Assembly (NCBI RefSeq): GCF_900100435.1
Contig: NZ_FNEX01000019.1
Span: 1 to 64,000, forward strand
Length of the DNA stretch: 64,000 nucleotides
Source of the DNA: Pedobacter sp. ok626
GTDB lineage: Bacteria > Bacteroidota > Bacteroidia > Sphingobacteriales > Sphingobacteriaceae
Direction of reading: 5' to 3'
The position numbers and the translations under genes are program-made. Shown here in pieces: positions 1 to 8,721 of the stretch. Positions within the stretch are counted from its first letter, which is position 1. The number at the start of each line of letters is the position of its first letter. The notes beneath the pieces were generated by a model, which had not been told where the DNA came from, ran no database searches, and was given only the letters and a program-made list of their open reading frames with translations.

Positions 1-28
1 GGATCAATCCCAAAACTTGTGGAGCAGG
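1..28 (+). repeat. Left terminal inverted repeat of the IS
   Basis: Begins GGATCAATCCCAAAACTTGT and is the reverse complement of 1417-1444 with one mismatch at position 27. Confidence 0.9.
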
Positions 29-70
29 AGTTAAAATTATAATTTTGTATTTCTATACCGTTTTATATTT

Positions 71-436
71 ATGCCATCAGCTACTGCATCCTTGCTCAGA
101 TTATTTCTGCCAGATTTTATACTAGAGAATTTTGAATTCAAAGGGGTTATTGAGGATAGTGAAACCTTCCATATCGAACTCGAAGAGTTGAATAATCCCC
201 CCTTAGAATGGGATGGGATCAAAGTTTTGTCTAAAGGCTTTTTCCCTCAGATTGTAATTCAAGACTTTCCTATCCGTGGACATAAAGTGTTTTTTCATAT
301 CCGCAGACGCCGATGGCTCAATACAGAAACTTCTAAGGTGATTTATCGGAATTGGACTTTAGTAGAAAAGGGAACGCGAATGACTGGGGATTTCGCGGCT
401 TTTTTAAAAGAAATCAATCGATACAGCACCGAGTAG
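71..436 (+). CDS. ISAon1-type transposase, N-terminal region protein
   Basis: A 121-residue protein, the upstream ORF of the IS. It has no catalytic residues. Its charged and aromatic stretches (GHKVFFHIRRRRWLN near residues 70-84, and IYRNWTLVEKGTRMT after it) fit a DNA-binding or zinc-finger-like N-terminal part of an ISL3-type transposase that is split off in this family. The ATG at 71 follows an A/T-rich leader within the left end. The stop at 434-436 lies inside the next reading frame, so the two frames overlap by about 29 nt. It probably works with, or is fused by frameshifting to, the downstream DDE domain. Confidence 0.75.
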   Translation: MPSATASLLRLFLPDFILENFEFKGVIEDSETFHIELEELNNPPLEWDGIKVLSKGFFPQIVIQDFPIRGHKVFFHIRRRRWLNTETSKVIYRNWTLVEKGTRMTGDFAAFLKEINRYSTE

Positions 437-1400
437 CGTTGATGCCATCAGTTCATTCTATGGTGTAAAAGCTAAGAATCTACTTCGTCAATATCGTGAT
501 TACCTCAGTGACTTTAAAAATTGGGATCAGAAATCACATGCAAAAGAATGGCTGCTGTATCCTGAAAACCTAGGTGAACAGCTTTCTATAGACGAAACCA
601 GTCTATCTCATGGTGAGCTTTACACCATCCTTACCAACAAATCAGCGAAAGGTAAGAAAGGCGCTATTGTTGCCATTGTAGCAGGCACCAAAGCCGAAAC
701 AGTCATCTCAGTACTGAAACGAATTCCAGAAAGAGCAAGAAAAAAAGTGACTGAAGTTACCCTGGATATGGCAGGTAATATGGAATTGATCTGCAAACGT
801 TGTTTTCCGCAGGCAACCAGAGTGACAGATCGGTTTCATGTACAGAAACTGGCCACCGAGGCGCTACAGGAAATGCGGATCAAACACAGATGGGAAGCTA
901 TGGATCAGGAAAATGAAGCTATAGAAAGATCAAAAAAGACAGGCCGGCCATTTCAAGCGGAAGTACTCCATAATGGAGATACGATAAAGCAATTGCTGGC
1001 TCGTAGCAGATATGTATTATATAAAAAGCCTTCTGATTGGATAGACAGTCAAAAGGATCGTGCAGAACTCCTATTCGGAAGGTTTCCTGACCTTAAAACA
1101 GCCTATGGACTCAGTTTTGGACTTAGTCAAATCTTTGAAAATACAACAGATAAAGTCTTCGCCTTGGCGAGATTGGCCAAATGGCATGAAAAAGTACGAC
1201 AAACGGGATTCAAATCTTTTAATACAATTGCCAGGTCGATACAGAACCATTATCAGACTATATTGAACTACTTTGATAACAGATCTACTAATGCTTCAGC
1301 GGAATCTTTTAATGCAAAAATAAAGGCTTTTAGAAACCTGTTTAGAGGTGTAAAAAACATAGAATTCTTCCTGTACAGACTAACGCAATTGTATGCTTAA
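408..1400 (+). CDS. ISL3-like DDE transposase (no standard start codon of its own)
   Basis: This frame stays open from 408 to the TAA at 1398-1400, about 330 residues. The ISL3-like DDE triad is visible: Asp of SIDET (codon 591-593), Asp of TLDMAGNM (765-767) and Glu of SAESFNAK (1302-1304), together with the family string VTDRFHVQKLA. There is no ATG, GTG or TTG in frame between 408 and the GTG at 747, and a start at 747 would lose the first catalytic Asp. Translation therefore probably needs a shift from the upstream ORF in the 408-436 overlap (+1 relative to ORF 1), or the copy carries a one-base indel. The exact N-terminus is unresolved. Confidence 0.8.
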   Translation, partial: KKSIDTAPSSVDAISSFYGVKAKNLLRQYRDYLSDFKNWDQKSHAKEWLLYPENLGEQLSIDETSLSHGELYTILTNKSAKGKKGAIVAIVAGTKAETVISVLKRIPERARKKVTEVTLDMAGNMELICKRCFPQATRVTDRFHVQKLATEALQEMRIKHRWEAMDQENEAIERSKKTGRPFQAEVLHNGDTIKQLLARSRYVLYKKPSDWIDSQKDRAELLFGRFPDLKTAYGLSFGLSQIFENTTDKVFALARLAKWHEKVRQTGFKSFNTIARSIQNHYQTILNYFDNRSTNASAESFNAKIKAFRNLFRGVKNIEFFLYRLTQLYA

Positions 1401-1416
1401 AAACAGAAAAATCATT

Positions 1417-1444
1417 CTTGCTCCACAAGTTTTGGGATTGATCC
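1417..1444 (-). repeat. Right terminal inverted repeat of the IS
   Basis: Ends in TTTTGGGATTGATCC and mirrors bases 1-28. It lies 16 bp after the transposase stop codon, as expected for a complete right end. Confidence 0.9.
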
Positions 1445-1514
1445 GATCTCAGCCAGCCAACCTGTAAAGTATTTCCAAAGCATTGATGCCCTTGTAACGT
1501 TAGTCGTTCGTTTT

Positions 1515-2144
1515 TTAATATAATTTTTTATCGGAAAATTTAAAATCCTGTATTTTCGGTAAGGGTCTAATTAATACTATTTTTTTTCTTTTATTTAATG
1601 TTTTCTTTGAACCTAATATTTCATCAGTTTCGGTTCTGAGCCCTGTGATTAAGTTAAATTTAGTTTCTGTAAATATTGTGTTTTCGTCAATATATCCTTT
1701 GGTTGCGTTATTGGTTAACTTTTTTACATTAATTAATTCAAAATTGCCATTGTGATATTTGAAATCGTAAGTAATATTCCCCCCTTTAATTTCGCTCCAC
1801 ATTGTTAAAATCCCTTTTTCAATAAAAAAAGTTGGAATTTGGTATCCATTAAATTTTCCTTGGTTTTCAATAGGATATTGTGGTTCAATTATTTTGGTTG
1901 AAGATACAGCTAGAGTTAATTTTCCATTTGGCTGAGAAAGGAATATTTGCAATATTAATGGCCTTGTTTCATTTAATGTATCCATTTTTACCGTTATCTT
2001 GTCCATTTTACCATCATTATTTAAGTCGCCTTTTTCCTCTCTTACTTGATAGTTATAATTGTCTTTATTTTTAATATTTTGAGCGAATAAATTCATTTGG
2101 GCTGAAATCAAAATGAATACAAAGTATAGGTAGGTGTTTTTCAC
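1515..2144 (-). CDS. Secreted protein of unknown function with a calcium-loop-like motif
   Basis: 209 residues, not assigned to a family. It starts at a GTG, and the N-terminus (MKNTYLYFVFILISAQMNLFAQ) is a good Sec signal peptide cut after Ala-Gln, so the protein is probably periplasmic or surface-exposed. Just after it, around residues 40-50, DLNNDGKMDKI has the D-x-N-x-D-G spacing of dockerin/EF-hand-like calcium loops often found in VCBS/FG-GAP-type secreted proteins. The rest looks beta-rich with a basic tail (KKTLNKRKKIVLIRPLP). It lies next to the IS right end and may be part of an accessory patch. Confidence 0.6.
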   Translation of the reverse strand: MKNTYLYFVFILISAQMNLFAQNIKNKDNYNYQVREEKGDLNNDGKMDKITVKMDTLNETRPLILQIFLSQPNGKLTLAVSSTKIIEPQYPIENQGKFNGYQIPTFFIEKGILTMWSEIKGGNITYDFKYHNGNFELINVKKLTNNATKGYIDENTIFTETKFNLITGLRTETDEILGSKKTLNKRKKIVLIRPLPKIQDFKFSDKKLY

Positions 2145-2184
2145 AATTTAAGTTATTTATTTTCCTTTTTTTTGAACCTGACGT

Positions 2185-2829
2185 CTAATGGGGTATGAGC
2201 GAAATCACTGTAAACATAAGTCCGGTTATAAACATTAAAAAGAGCAAGAATGATCTAATTTCTCGTGTTTTACGGCCCTGTTTTAATATAAGTCGGCTGA
2301 AAGGTTCTGATAATTGGATCGATAAGGCAAATAAAAAGGCAAATGCTAAAGCAAATTGCACGCCTATTCCAAATGGGATAGGATTTTGAGTATTGCCAAA
2401 ATAACCCAGTTGATCGCTTAGGAATAATAAATTCCAAATAACAACAAAAACTATTACCGCTGGCCATTTCATTGGAAAACTTCCGCTTGATTGATATTTA
2501 ATTATCTTGGCCTCGACTTCTGCAGGTATAAGGCCAGGGTTATTTAAAAATCCGGTATCTTCTATTCGCTTTATCAAATCGCGGCTGCCGGAAGTTAAAA
2601 AGATAACCTTTTCACTGTATTCATTAACCCGATGATTAATTTTTATGCCAGTTCCAGAAAATAACGTGGATGGTTCGATAGAGATAATATCAGAAGGCCT
2701 GAAATACACTGTACCTATGATTGATGCATTCAGTTGCAATTCATTTTTATTAACTAACAATTTCGCAAATGGCCATGTGGCTCGGCCAAATCCAATGTTT
2801 GCGCCACCAGTTTCTTCGATTTGATACAT
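2185..2829 (-). CDS. Membrane protein of unknown function
   Basis: 214 residues. The first ~115 residues look like a small beta-rich cytoplasmic domain (PH/GRAM-like in feel: ATWPFAKLLVNKNELQLNAS, then VYFRPSDIISIEPS). Three hydrophobic segments follow, roughly residues 122-140, 150-170 and 190-210. No enzyme motif is visible. It is transcribed in the same direction as the gene at 1515, 40 bp upstream of it, and may share a transcript. The family is not recognised; a membrane-anchored sensor or regulator is only a guess. Confidence 0.6.
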   Translation of the reverse strand: MYQIEETGGANIGFGRATWPFAKLLVNKNELQLNASIIGTVYFRPSDIISIEPSTLFSGTGIKINHRVNEYSEKVIFLTSGSRDLIKRIEDTGFLNNPGLIPAEVEAKIIKYQSSGSFPMKWPAVIVFVVIWNLLFLSDQLGYFGNTQNPIPFGIGVQFALAFAFLFALSIQLSEPFSRLILKQGRKTREIRSFLLFLMFITGLMFTVISLIPH

Positions 2830-3065
2830 TATTATTTGTTCAGGAGGTTTTTATAACTAAAACTATTTAAAAGCAATGGAATAAAAAAATTACCGTAATG
2901 CAATTAATCGTAATAAATTATTCTTTAAACTAGCTGCACCGCGGTAAAAAAGAAATCAAGCTGTAAACAAAATACACAATACTCGTCAAAAGAAGGCTAA
3001 CATGGCTATTTTTTATATCTTCACCTCATAAATAATCTCTAAAAAACTAAAATTACCATTTTTTT

Positions 3066-4205
3066 ATGTCACCTAATAAGCGTTTAAAGGTTGGTCAAGG
3101 CCAAATTAGTGGATACATTTCCATTTTTTTATCAATACTGGTATTGCTTGGAATTTTCTGCTTCCGTTATCCTGAACAACTAACTACCCCTGAATTCCGA
3201 GAGGTGTATACTAAAGAGAGTATGGAAACTTTAATGGCGGGTGGAATCATCGCTACGTTTTTCTTTGCTATACTTAGTTTAATCCTCAGTAAAAGACTAA
3301 AATGGGCTTTGATCGGCTCAGGAATTGCCGGTATAGCTATTCTTTTAGGTGCTTTTACAGTAGAAGGCCGGGCTGTTGAGAAGACAAGTTGGCATTTTGG
3401 GCTGGATTGGATGTTGCTGGATTTACTACTCATGACGGCTATTTTTATTCCTTTGGAGCTTTTCTTTCCTAAAAATAAATCACAGACTAAGTTTCATGAA
3501 GAATGGCGAACGGATCTGATGTATTTTGTTATTAGTCATCTTTTTATCCAGTTTTTTGGGATAGTGACCCAAAAACCTGCTGTATTATTCTTTGGTTGGA
3601 TTGGTTTGGATAAAATACACGATTGGGTGCAGAGCTTACCTTTTTTATTAGCCTTATTTCTGGCTTTTTTCACAACAGACCTTTTCCAATATTGGGCACA
3701 TCGTTTTTTTCATACCAGGGTATCTTTGTGGAGGTTTCACTCGATTCACCACTCTACAAAAAGTATGGACTGGTTGGCAGGTAGTCGTACCCATTTTATG
3801 GATATATTTTTTACCAGAGCCATGACTTTTATTCCCTTATACATCTTGGGTTTTTCTTCTACAGTTTTTAATGTATATATTATTTTTATAGCGATTCATG
3901 CAGTTCTTATACATGCCAATACCCGCATTAATTTTGGCTTTCTAAAATACATATTTACTACTCCTCAATACCATCACTGGCATCATTGTGAAGACCCTAA
4001 GTATTATGGGCATAACTTCGCTTCGATATTCCCCTTTATTGACATGATTTTCGGCACCTATTACCTGCCGGGCAAGAAATGGCCAGCTGGAACAGGTGTA
4101 CACGAGGCTCAATACCCTAAAGGATTTGTAAAACAATCAATTTACCCTTTTACAAAAAGTCCATTTGATACGGATTTGAATATGGAGGAGCGCAGCCAAC
4201 GATAA
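3066..4205 (+). CDS. Sterol desaturase / fatty-acid hydroxylase family membrane protein
   Basis: 379 residues. The di-iron histidine clusters of the fatty-acid hydroxylase superfamily are all present: HRFFH (212-216), HSIHH (225-229) and HHWHH (303-307). Several hydrophobic segments surround them (about 17-33, 57-75, 80-98, 113-131, 150-168, 190-207, 250-285), so the enzyme sits in the inner membrane with the His boxes facing the cytoplasm. The family hydroxylates or desaturates lipid acyl chains or alkyl-ether and sterol-like substrates; the substrate here cannot be read from sequence. It is monocistronic and followed by a clear terminator. Confidence 0.85.
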   Translation: MSPNKRLKVGQGQISGYISIFLSILVLLGIFCFRYPEQLTTPEFREVYTKESMETLMAGGIIATFFFAILSLILSKRLKWALIGSGIAGIAILLGAFTVEGRAVEKTSWHFGLDWMLLDLLLMTAIFIPLELFFPKNKSQTKFHEEWRTDLMYFVISHLFIQFFGIVTQKPAVLFFGWIGLDKIHDWVQSLPFLLALFLAFFTTDLFQYWAHRFFHTRVSLWRFHSIHHSTKSMDWLAGSRTHFMDIFFTRAMTFIPLYILGFSSTVFNVYIIFIAIHAVLIHANTRINFGFLKYIFTTPQYHHWHHCEDPKYYGHNFASIFPFIDMIFGTYYLPGKKWPAGTGVHEAQYPKGFVKQSIYPFTKSPFDTDLNMEERSQR

Positions 4206-4239
4206 TGCTTGTTTATGTCCTACTCCTTTAACATTAAAG

Positions 4240-4264
4240 CCTCTCCATTTGGAGAGGTTTTTTA
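4240..4264 (+). terminator. Rho-independent terminator after the desaturase gene
   Basis: Perfect 7-bp stem CCTCTCC / GGAGAGG with an ATTT loop, followed by a run of T on the + strand. It lies between two convergent genes and acts mainly on the + strand transcript. Confidence 0.85.
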
Positions 4265-4293
4265 TAATGCATTAAGCAATTATTGAAATCTGT

Positions 4294-7200
4294 TTAGAAT
4301 TTAACTGTTTCCAGGTTCTTATCAACCAAAAAGCCATCAATAGCCTTAAGATCAAATTTCACTTTGCGTTTGGCTCTCAATTTCAGTATAAACAGATCAT
4401 TGCTGCCTTCTAAGGCTTTTTTATTCCCTACGTTCACAAATGTTGCATACAAGGCTTTAGTTCCGTTCGTGTGCAGTCTATCATAAGTCAGATTGTCCAT
4501 CTGTTTCATGTTCAATGCTTGCAGCCCTACAAAATCGTAATCCTGTGGATTGTATGGCAATGCAAAACTTAAAGCATTCACAGATTTAAGGCCTGTGCCT
4601 TTCACTTTAATTTCGATGATTTCATCTTTGTTATAGTTTTGTTTCTCGGTACTTATCTCAAGCTTACCAGCTACTTTATCAATTTTACGATCGTCTATCC
4701 CGCCGTCAAGCTGCGTAGCGAGAACCGAAATGTCATAAGCATCGATCAGGTTATTTTTATTGATGTCACCGTTGCTGATATACCCTTCAAAGTCGGCATC
4801 ACCTTTTCTCAATCCCGTGTAGTTGGTATAAGAAGTCAGGTCATTTCTGTCAATCAAACGGTCATTGTTAATGTCTCCAGGCAGATAGCTTTCTGTTCCA
4901 GGAACTTTAAACACATATAATTCACGACCTGAGCCAAAACCGCCCACACCATCAGTAATCTCAATTTTAAGGTAGCGAGCTGATGGATGATTGCTGAAGT
5001 TGAATATTTTAACAGCATCATCGTTTGCCCAGTCAAACGAGCCTGATGAGGTCCAGTTTTCCTTATTGTTGCTATAAAATACCTGGCCTTTTAGCAATAT
5101 CCCATTTCCTTTTCCTATACGTGGCAGGTAGTGGAATTTGTCCAGTTGATGGATTGATTTTAGATCAAGAATCATATCAAAAGGAACTGATTTTGTACCC
5201 CATTTTGTATGCCACATGTTTCCTTCATCAAAATCAAACAGTTTTCCGATGCCAGATCCGCCTTGATTTTCGGCCGTTGTTTTGGCAACAATTCCCTGAA
5301 TAGCAAATTCCAGTGGATTAGACTTAGTCGTTGCTTTAATTTCTGTCCAATCAGAATGGCCGTCTTTATTTACTGCACGCAGTTTAAAAGAATAAGTAGT
5401 TTCTGGCGTCAACCCATCAAATAATAATGTGGTGTCTTTGATGGTCGTATAATGCATATCATTGAAGTCTATTTCGTAGAAATCTGCATGAATAACCTTC
5501 TCCCATGTCGGTTTCAACGTATAAGCCTCTGTATTATTTGTGGTAATGCGCGCGTTAATAGGAGGTGTTAATTTTCCATATGAGACCAGTTGGTTATTTG
5601 CTGGTTTATATTTGAATCCTTCAATGATGAGATTTATGGCATTTTTTGTAATGTCGGTTGTGCCAAGTTTTACCAGAAGCTGAGGATTTTTAGTGATGGC
5701 AATTTTTTCAAATTCGCTTCCCTTACTTGCAAACCTATTTAGGTTAGGGCTTGCGTCGTAGAAGTATACATTCTCTTTTTTTAAAAAGTCATCCATTGAA
5801 TTTACTTCTGTCAGTTTTACTTTGTTTTCTCCGATTTTAGCAGAGAGGTTCTTCGGTTTTGCTGTTACATTTATTTTAAATGTAGTAGCTTTTTCTTTTA
5901 CAAAACCATTAAAATCACCCTGTGAAGGATGGACGGTCACAAGGGCACGGTTTTTTGGATCGACTTCCGCTTCAATTAAAGTCGATGCCCCTTGGCCTAA
6001 TTTGTATTGTTCTGTAGTTCCATCGTCATCATATTCTCTAAACGAACTTTTTTCAGATGGATAAATTTCATAAGTACGAGTTCCTTTGCTGATCTCCATT
6101 ACATTATTGTTCGCATTTGTCATTGGAATAATTGCTCCGCTTTTTACAAACAGAGGAAGCTTCCATAATGGTGCGTCGAAGTTGTTTAAGATGCTATTGC
6201 CGACATATTTTTCTCCTGTGAAATAATCAATCCAGACTCCTTCTGGCAGATAAATTCCATTGCGGATGTCATTGCCTTTTTCATCTGATTTGGTTGCCTG
6301 ATAGATTGGCGCAACCAAAAAATTAGGCCCGTATAAGAATTGATATTGAGTTGCAGTTCCTTTAGTATAGGCATTCGGATATTCAAGGAACATTGCCCTG
6401 ATCATCGGCAAGCCTGTAACAGCCTCCTTTGCAATGCTATAGGAATAAGGCATTAACTCCGATTTGAGCTTTAAATAGGTTCGGTTAATGGATGTGATAG
6501 GCTCGCCTAATGCCTGTGGATACTTCTCGTTAGCACCCCAACCATCCATATTCAATTGCATTGGCGTGAAGGTTTTCCATTGGAAATCTCTGGTATTGAC
6601 TACTATATTTTTACCGCCAAAAATACCATCCACATCCGAGGTAATATTAGGTTGTCCGGATAAGCCAGAACCCAAATAAGTAGGGATATGAAAACGAATG
6701 TATTCCCATACGCCACCGGTTTGGTCGCCCGACCAAATACCTGCATAACGTTGTGTCCCTGCCCAACCATCTAAGGAGATGATAAAAGGCCGGCTGTTAT
6801 TTCCGTACTTAGACATAATTTGGGCCACATCTGTCACTCCGTTAAGTCCAAACGAATATCCTGCACCTACCCAGGCCACATCCGTTTTTAATACACGGAC
6901 ACCAGCGTCCTTTACCTCTTTTAAAATATCTCGTTGTAGTAAAGCGCTAACTTCAGGTTTAGGATGAAGATCCGACTGTGTCCACAATCCTATTTCTACA
7001 CCATTTTTACGCGCGTAATCGCCTAAACTTTTCAGGTTCTGAATATTTCCATCCAAAGTTTCTGTTTGTCCGTATCCGGCACCATAACCGTCATTTGGCA
7101 GTATCCATCCAAATGGCATATCGTTCTTTTTATATCGATCAATAACAGCACGGGCAGAAAACTGATAGTTCTTTTTTTCTCCGTTCAGAGATTCCTTTGT

Positions 7201-8163
7201 GCCACCGTTATCCTTCTGGCTCTCTTTGTAGCGCTTGCCATCCTCAAATAAAATCCCTTTTTCATCTTCTTTCCAGAAATCCCGGTTGTAAGCATTTAAA
7301 TGCCCTTGATAAAAGCCAAACTTGGGTAACAATATTGGGTTCCCTGTTAGTTGATAGAAATCGTTTAAAAGGTCCTTGGGGCCATTGCCGATCATGAAAA
7401 AGACATCCAGATAATCCGTTTCGTGCGACAATTTTACCAATCCCTTTTCCTTAGCTCCAAATTCATATTTGCCTTTTTTGAAGGTGTTCCACATTATGCC
7501 ATAGCCGTTAGAGGACCAATAGTATGGCGTTGGAGAGGCTACTCCGCCGTCTGTCCAGCTGTTTTGATTTTCTATGGAAATTGCCTTTCCTTTATGTGAA
7601 AAACGACCATTTTGTACACCACCGCCATAAAAATATTCTTGTGGATTTTCTTTTAATGTCAGCCTTACATCCGCCTTTCCAAAACTTGGTACTGCGGCCT
7701 CTTCCAGAATAACAGCCTTGGTAACTGGATTAATGATTTTTAACAAAGTGGTATTCTTGTCTATTTCAATAATGATTTTATCCGTGGTTATCGTAACCAG
7801 ATTAGTTCCGTCGGCAAGATTTAATTTTGCTACCGGTCTTCTTGGATTTTCCACTAAGATTTTAGCTGCAGGTTTAGCTTCCGGATCTCTCATCCTTCCG
7901 CCCGAATTGTCCTGGAAAAGTCGGAATATTTGATCACTATAGAAATCTAATGTCAGGCGTTGATTGTTGGAGAGTAATACCTCAATCACAGTCGGGCCGA
8001 CTTTCTTTGCACTAATTACTTTTTGATCTTGTTGTGTTAGCTGTTGTACGATGGTTGCTTTTTGTGCTGCCCAGGCTGGTGCATTAGAAATCAGTAAAGG
8101 AAAAGCTAATGCAAGCAAGGTTGAACGTTGAACTTTGGATCGGCAAAATATTTTCATCATCAT
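4294..8163 (-). CDS. Secreted multidomain GH31 glycosidase with dockerin-like and cohesin-like modules
   Basis: 1289 residues with a signal peptide ending near APAWA (about residue 32). Order: N-terminal beta-sandwich (~45-270), GH31 TIM barrel (~275-600) with nucleophile Asp428 (VLKTDVAW) and acid/base candidate Asp480 (WSGDQTGG), proximal and distal beta domains (~605-850), fibronectin-III-like domain (~865-947), F5/8-type-C/discoidin-like domain (~955-1090), a duplicated dockerin-like calcium motif (GDINNDRLIDRND at 1096 and GDINKNNLIDAYD at 1132), and a cohesin-like beta domain (~1165-1289). GH31 enzymes hydrolyse alpha-linked glucosides or xylosides; the discoidin part suggests binding to a polysaccharide. 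It faces a divergent gene, and two candidate operators lie in its upstream region. Confidence 0.88.
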   Translation of the reverse strand: MMMKIFCRSKVQRSTLLALAFPLLISNAPAWAAQKATIVQQLTQQDQKVISAKKVGPTVIEVLLSNNQRLTLDFYSDQIFRLFQDNSGGRMRDPEAKPAAKILVENPRRPVAKLNLADGTNLVTITTDKIIIEIDKNTTLLKIINPVTKAVILEEAAVPSFGKADVRLTLKENPQEYFYGGGVQNGRFSHKGKAISIENQNSWTDGGVASPTPYYWSSNGYGIMWNTFKKGKYEFGAKEKGLVKLSHETDYLDVFFMIGNGPKDLLNDFYQLTGNPILLPKFGFYQGHLNAYNRDFWKEDEKGILFEDGKRYKESQKDNGGTKESLNGEKKNYQFSARAVIDRYKKNDMPFGWILPNDGYGAGYGQTETLDGNIQNLKSLGDYARKNGVEIGLWTQSDLHPKPEVSALLQRDILKEVKDAGVRVLKTDVAWVGAGYSFGLNGVTDVAQIMSKYGNNSRPFIISLDGWAGTQRYAGIWSGDQTGGVWEYIRFHIPTYLGSGLSGQPNITSDVDGIFGGKNIVVNTRDFQWKTFTPMQLNMDGWGANEKYPQALGEPITSINRTYLKLKSELMPYSYSIAKEAVTGLPMIRAMFLEYPNAYTKGTATQYQFLYGPNFLVAPIYQATKSDEKGNDIRNGIYLPEGVWIDYFTGEKYVGNSILNNFDAPLWKLPLFVKSGAIIPMTNANNNVMEISKGTRTYEIYPSEKSSFREYDDDGTTEQYKLGQGASTLIEAEVDPKNRALVTVHPSQGDFNGFVKEKATTFKINVTAKPKNLSAKIGENKVKLTEVNSMDDFLKKENVYFYDASPNLNRFASKGSEFEKIAITKNPQLLVKLGTTDITKNAINLIIEGFKYKPANNQLVSYGKLTPPINARITTNNTEAYTLKPTWEKVIHADFYEIDFNDMHYTTIKDTTLLFDGLTPETTYSFKLRAVNKDGHSDWTEIKATTKSNPLEFAIQGIVAKTTAENQGGSGIGKLFDFDEGNMWHTKWGTKSVPFDMILDLKSIHQLDKFHYLPRIGKGNGILLKGQVFYSNNKENWTSSGSFDWANDDAVKIFNFSNHPSARYLKIEITDGVGGFGSGRELYVFKVPGTESYLPGDINNDRLIDRNDLTSYTNYTGLRKGDADFEGYISNGDINKNNLIDAYDISVLATQLDGGIDDRKIDKVAGKLEISTEKQNYNKDEIIEIKVKGTGLKSVNALSFALPYNPQDYDFVGLQALNMKQMDNLTYDRLHTNGTKALYATFVNVGNKKALEGSNDLFILKLRAKRKVKFDLKAIDGFLVDKNLETVKF

Positions 8164-8230
8164 TGTTTAATGGGTGGTTGCTGAGAAACTAAATAGATTT
8201 TGGTTTGTTGCTATGTAAAGTTATAAAATG

Positions 8231-8261
8231 TAGCAAAGTAAGCGCTGTACTTGCTTTGCTA
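8231..8261. promoter_or_regulatory. 31-bp imperfect inverted repeat upstream of the GH31 gene
   Basis: The arms TAGCAAAG and CTTTGCTA are perfectly complementary and frame an interior with a few mismatches. It starts 68 bp from the GH31 start codon, close to the expected promoter, and could be an operator or the base of an RNA hairpin. Confidence 0.4.
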
Positions 8262-8269
8262 AACACCGC

Positions 8270-8281
8270 GCAAACGTTTGC
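8270..8281. promoter_or_regulatory. Candidate LacI-family operator
   Basis: Perfect 12-bp palindrome GCAAACGTTTGC with a central CG step, the form typical of LacI/GalR-family operators. It lies 107 bp upstream of the GH31 start codon and about 100 bp upstream of the divergent gene at 8383, so it could control either. No LacI-type regulator gene is present in this window. Confidence 0.5.
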
Positions 8282-8382
8282 AATCCATTAAGAAAGACAT
8301 TCCCTTTTGTATACAACCAACAATATTATCTCAAAAATTATCACAAGCGTAGGAAATCACGTAAATTGCGGGAAATTGAATT

Positions 8383-8721
8383 ATGAGCACAGTAAACGTT
8401 ATTCCAGAATACAAAGATTTTAGTGAGTTTTATACCCAGGCAGTTCTTCCTTACAAAGAGCTAAATCCAACTCATATTAGGTTAGACGGAAAAATGCTAG
8501 GAAGTTCAAGAAACGTCTCGGCTTATTTTTGGTATTTAGGCAAAAAATGGAAAGTTGCCGCAGATACTTATATCGACCGATTGAAACTAGCTTATGAAGC
8601 TTGTAAAGCAAGTGATGAGCCGTTCGTAATCAAACACACGAGAGACAAAAAAGGGGAGTGTTTGGAGATTAAAGGGCAGCCAATTAGAAATAAGAAATTT
8701 TACGTTTATAGAGCGGATTAG
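8383..8721 (+). CDS. Small protein of unknown function
   Basis: 112 residues, soluble, no signal peptide or membrane segment. Tyr/Lys-rich, with the string LGSSRNVSAYFWYLGKKWKVAADTYI in the middle. The family is not recognised. It is divergent from the GH31 gene and converges with the DUF2252 gene, with which it shares the tetramer TTAG that supplies both stop codons. The good ATG start and normal codon use argue for a real gene. Confidence 0.55.
   Translation: MSTVNVIPEYKDFSEFYTQAVLPYKELNPTHIRLDGKMLGSSRNVSAYFWYLGKKWKVAADTYIDRLKLAYEACKASDEPFVIKHTRDKKGECLEIKGQPIRNKKFYVYRAD

Larger units (their letters stand above)
1..1444 (+). mobile_element. ISAon1-like insertion sequence (ISL3-type DDE transposase)
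   Basis: A compact element bounded by 28-bp terminal inverted repeats (1-28 and 1417-1444) that match at 27 of 28 positions. It carries an N-terminal-region ORF (71-436) and a DDE transposase frame (408-1400). The two-ORF layout and the ISL3-like catalytic region fit what is annotated as the ISAon1 family. The left end coincides with base 1, so the flanking target duplication cannot be tested; the right end abuts GATCTCAG. A sequence starting exactly at an IS end is typical of an assembly broken at a multicopy repeat, which is an inference here. Confidence 0.88.

Noticed and set aside
2838..2847. Shine-Dalgarno-like AGGAGG on the + strand
   Set aside because: No open frame follows, and this phylum rarely uses such sequences.
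4639..7933. Several plus-strand frames in the GH31 gene
   Set aside because: All lie antisense to a convincing 1289-residue protein.
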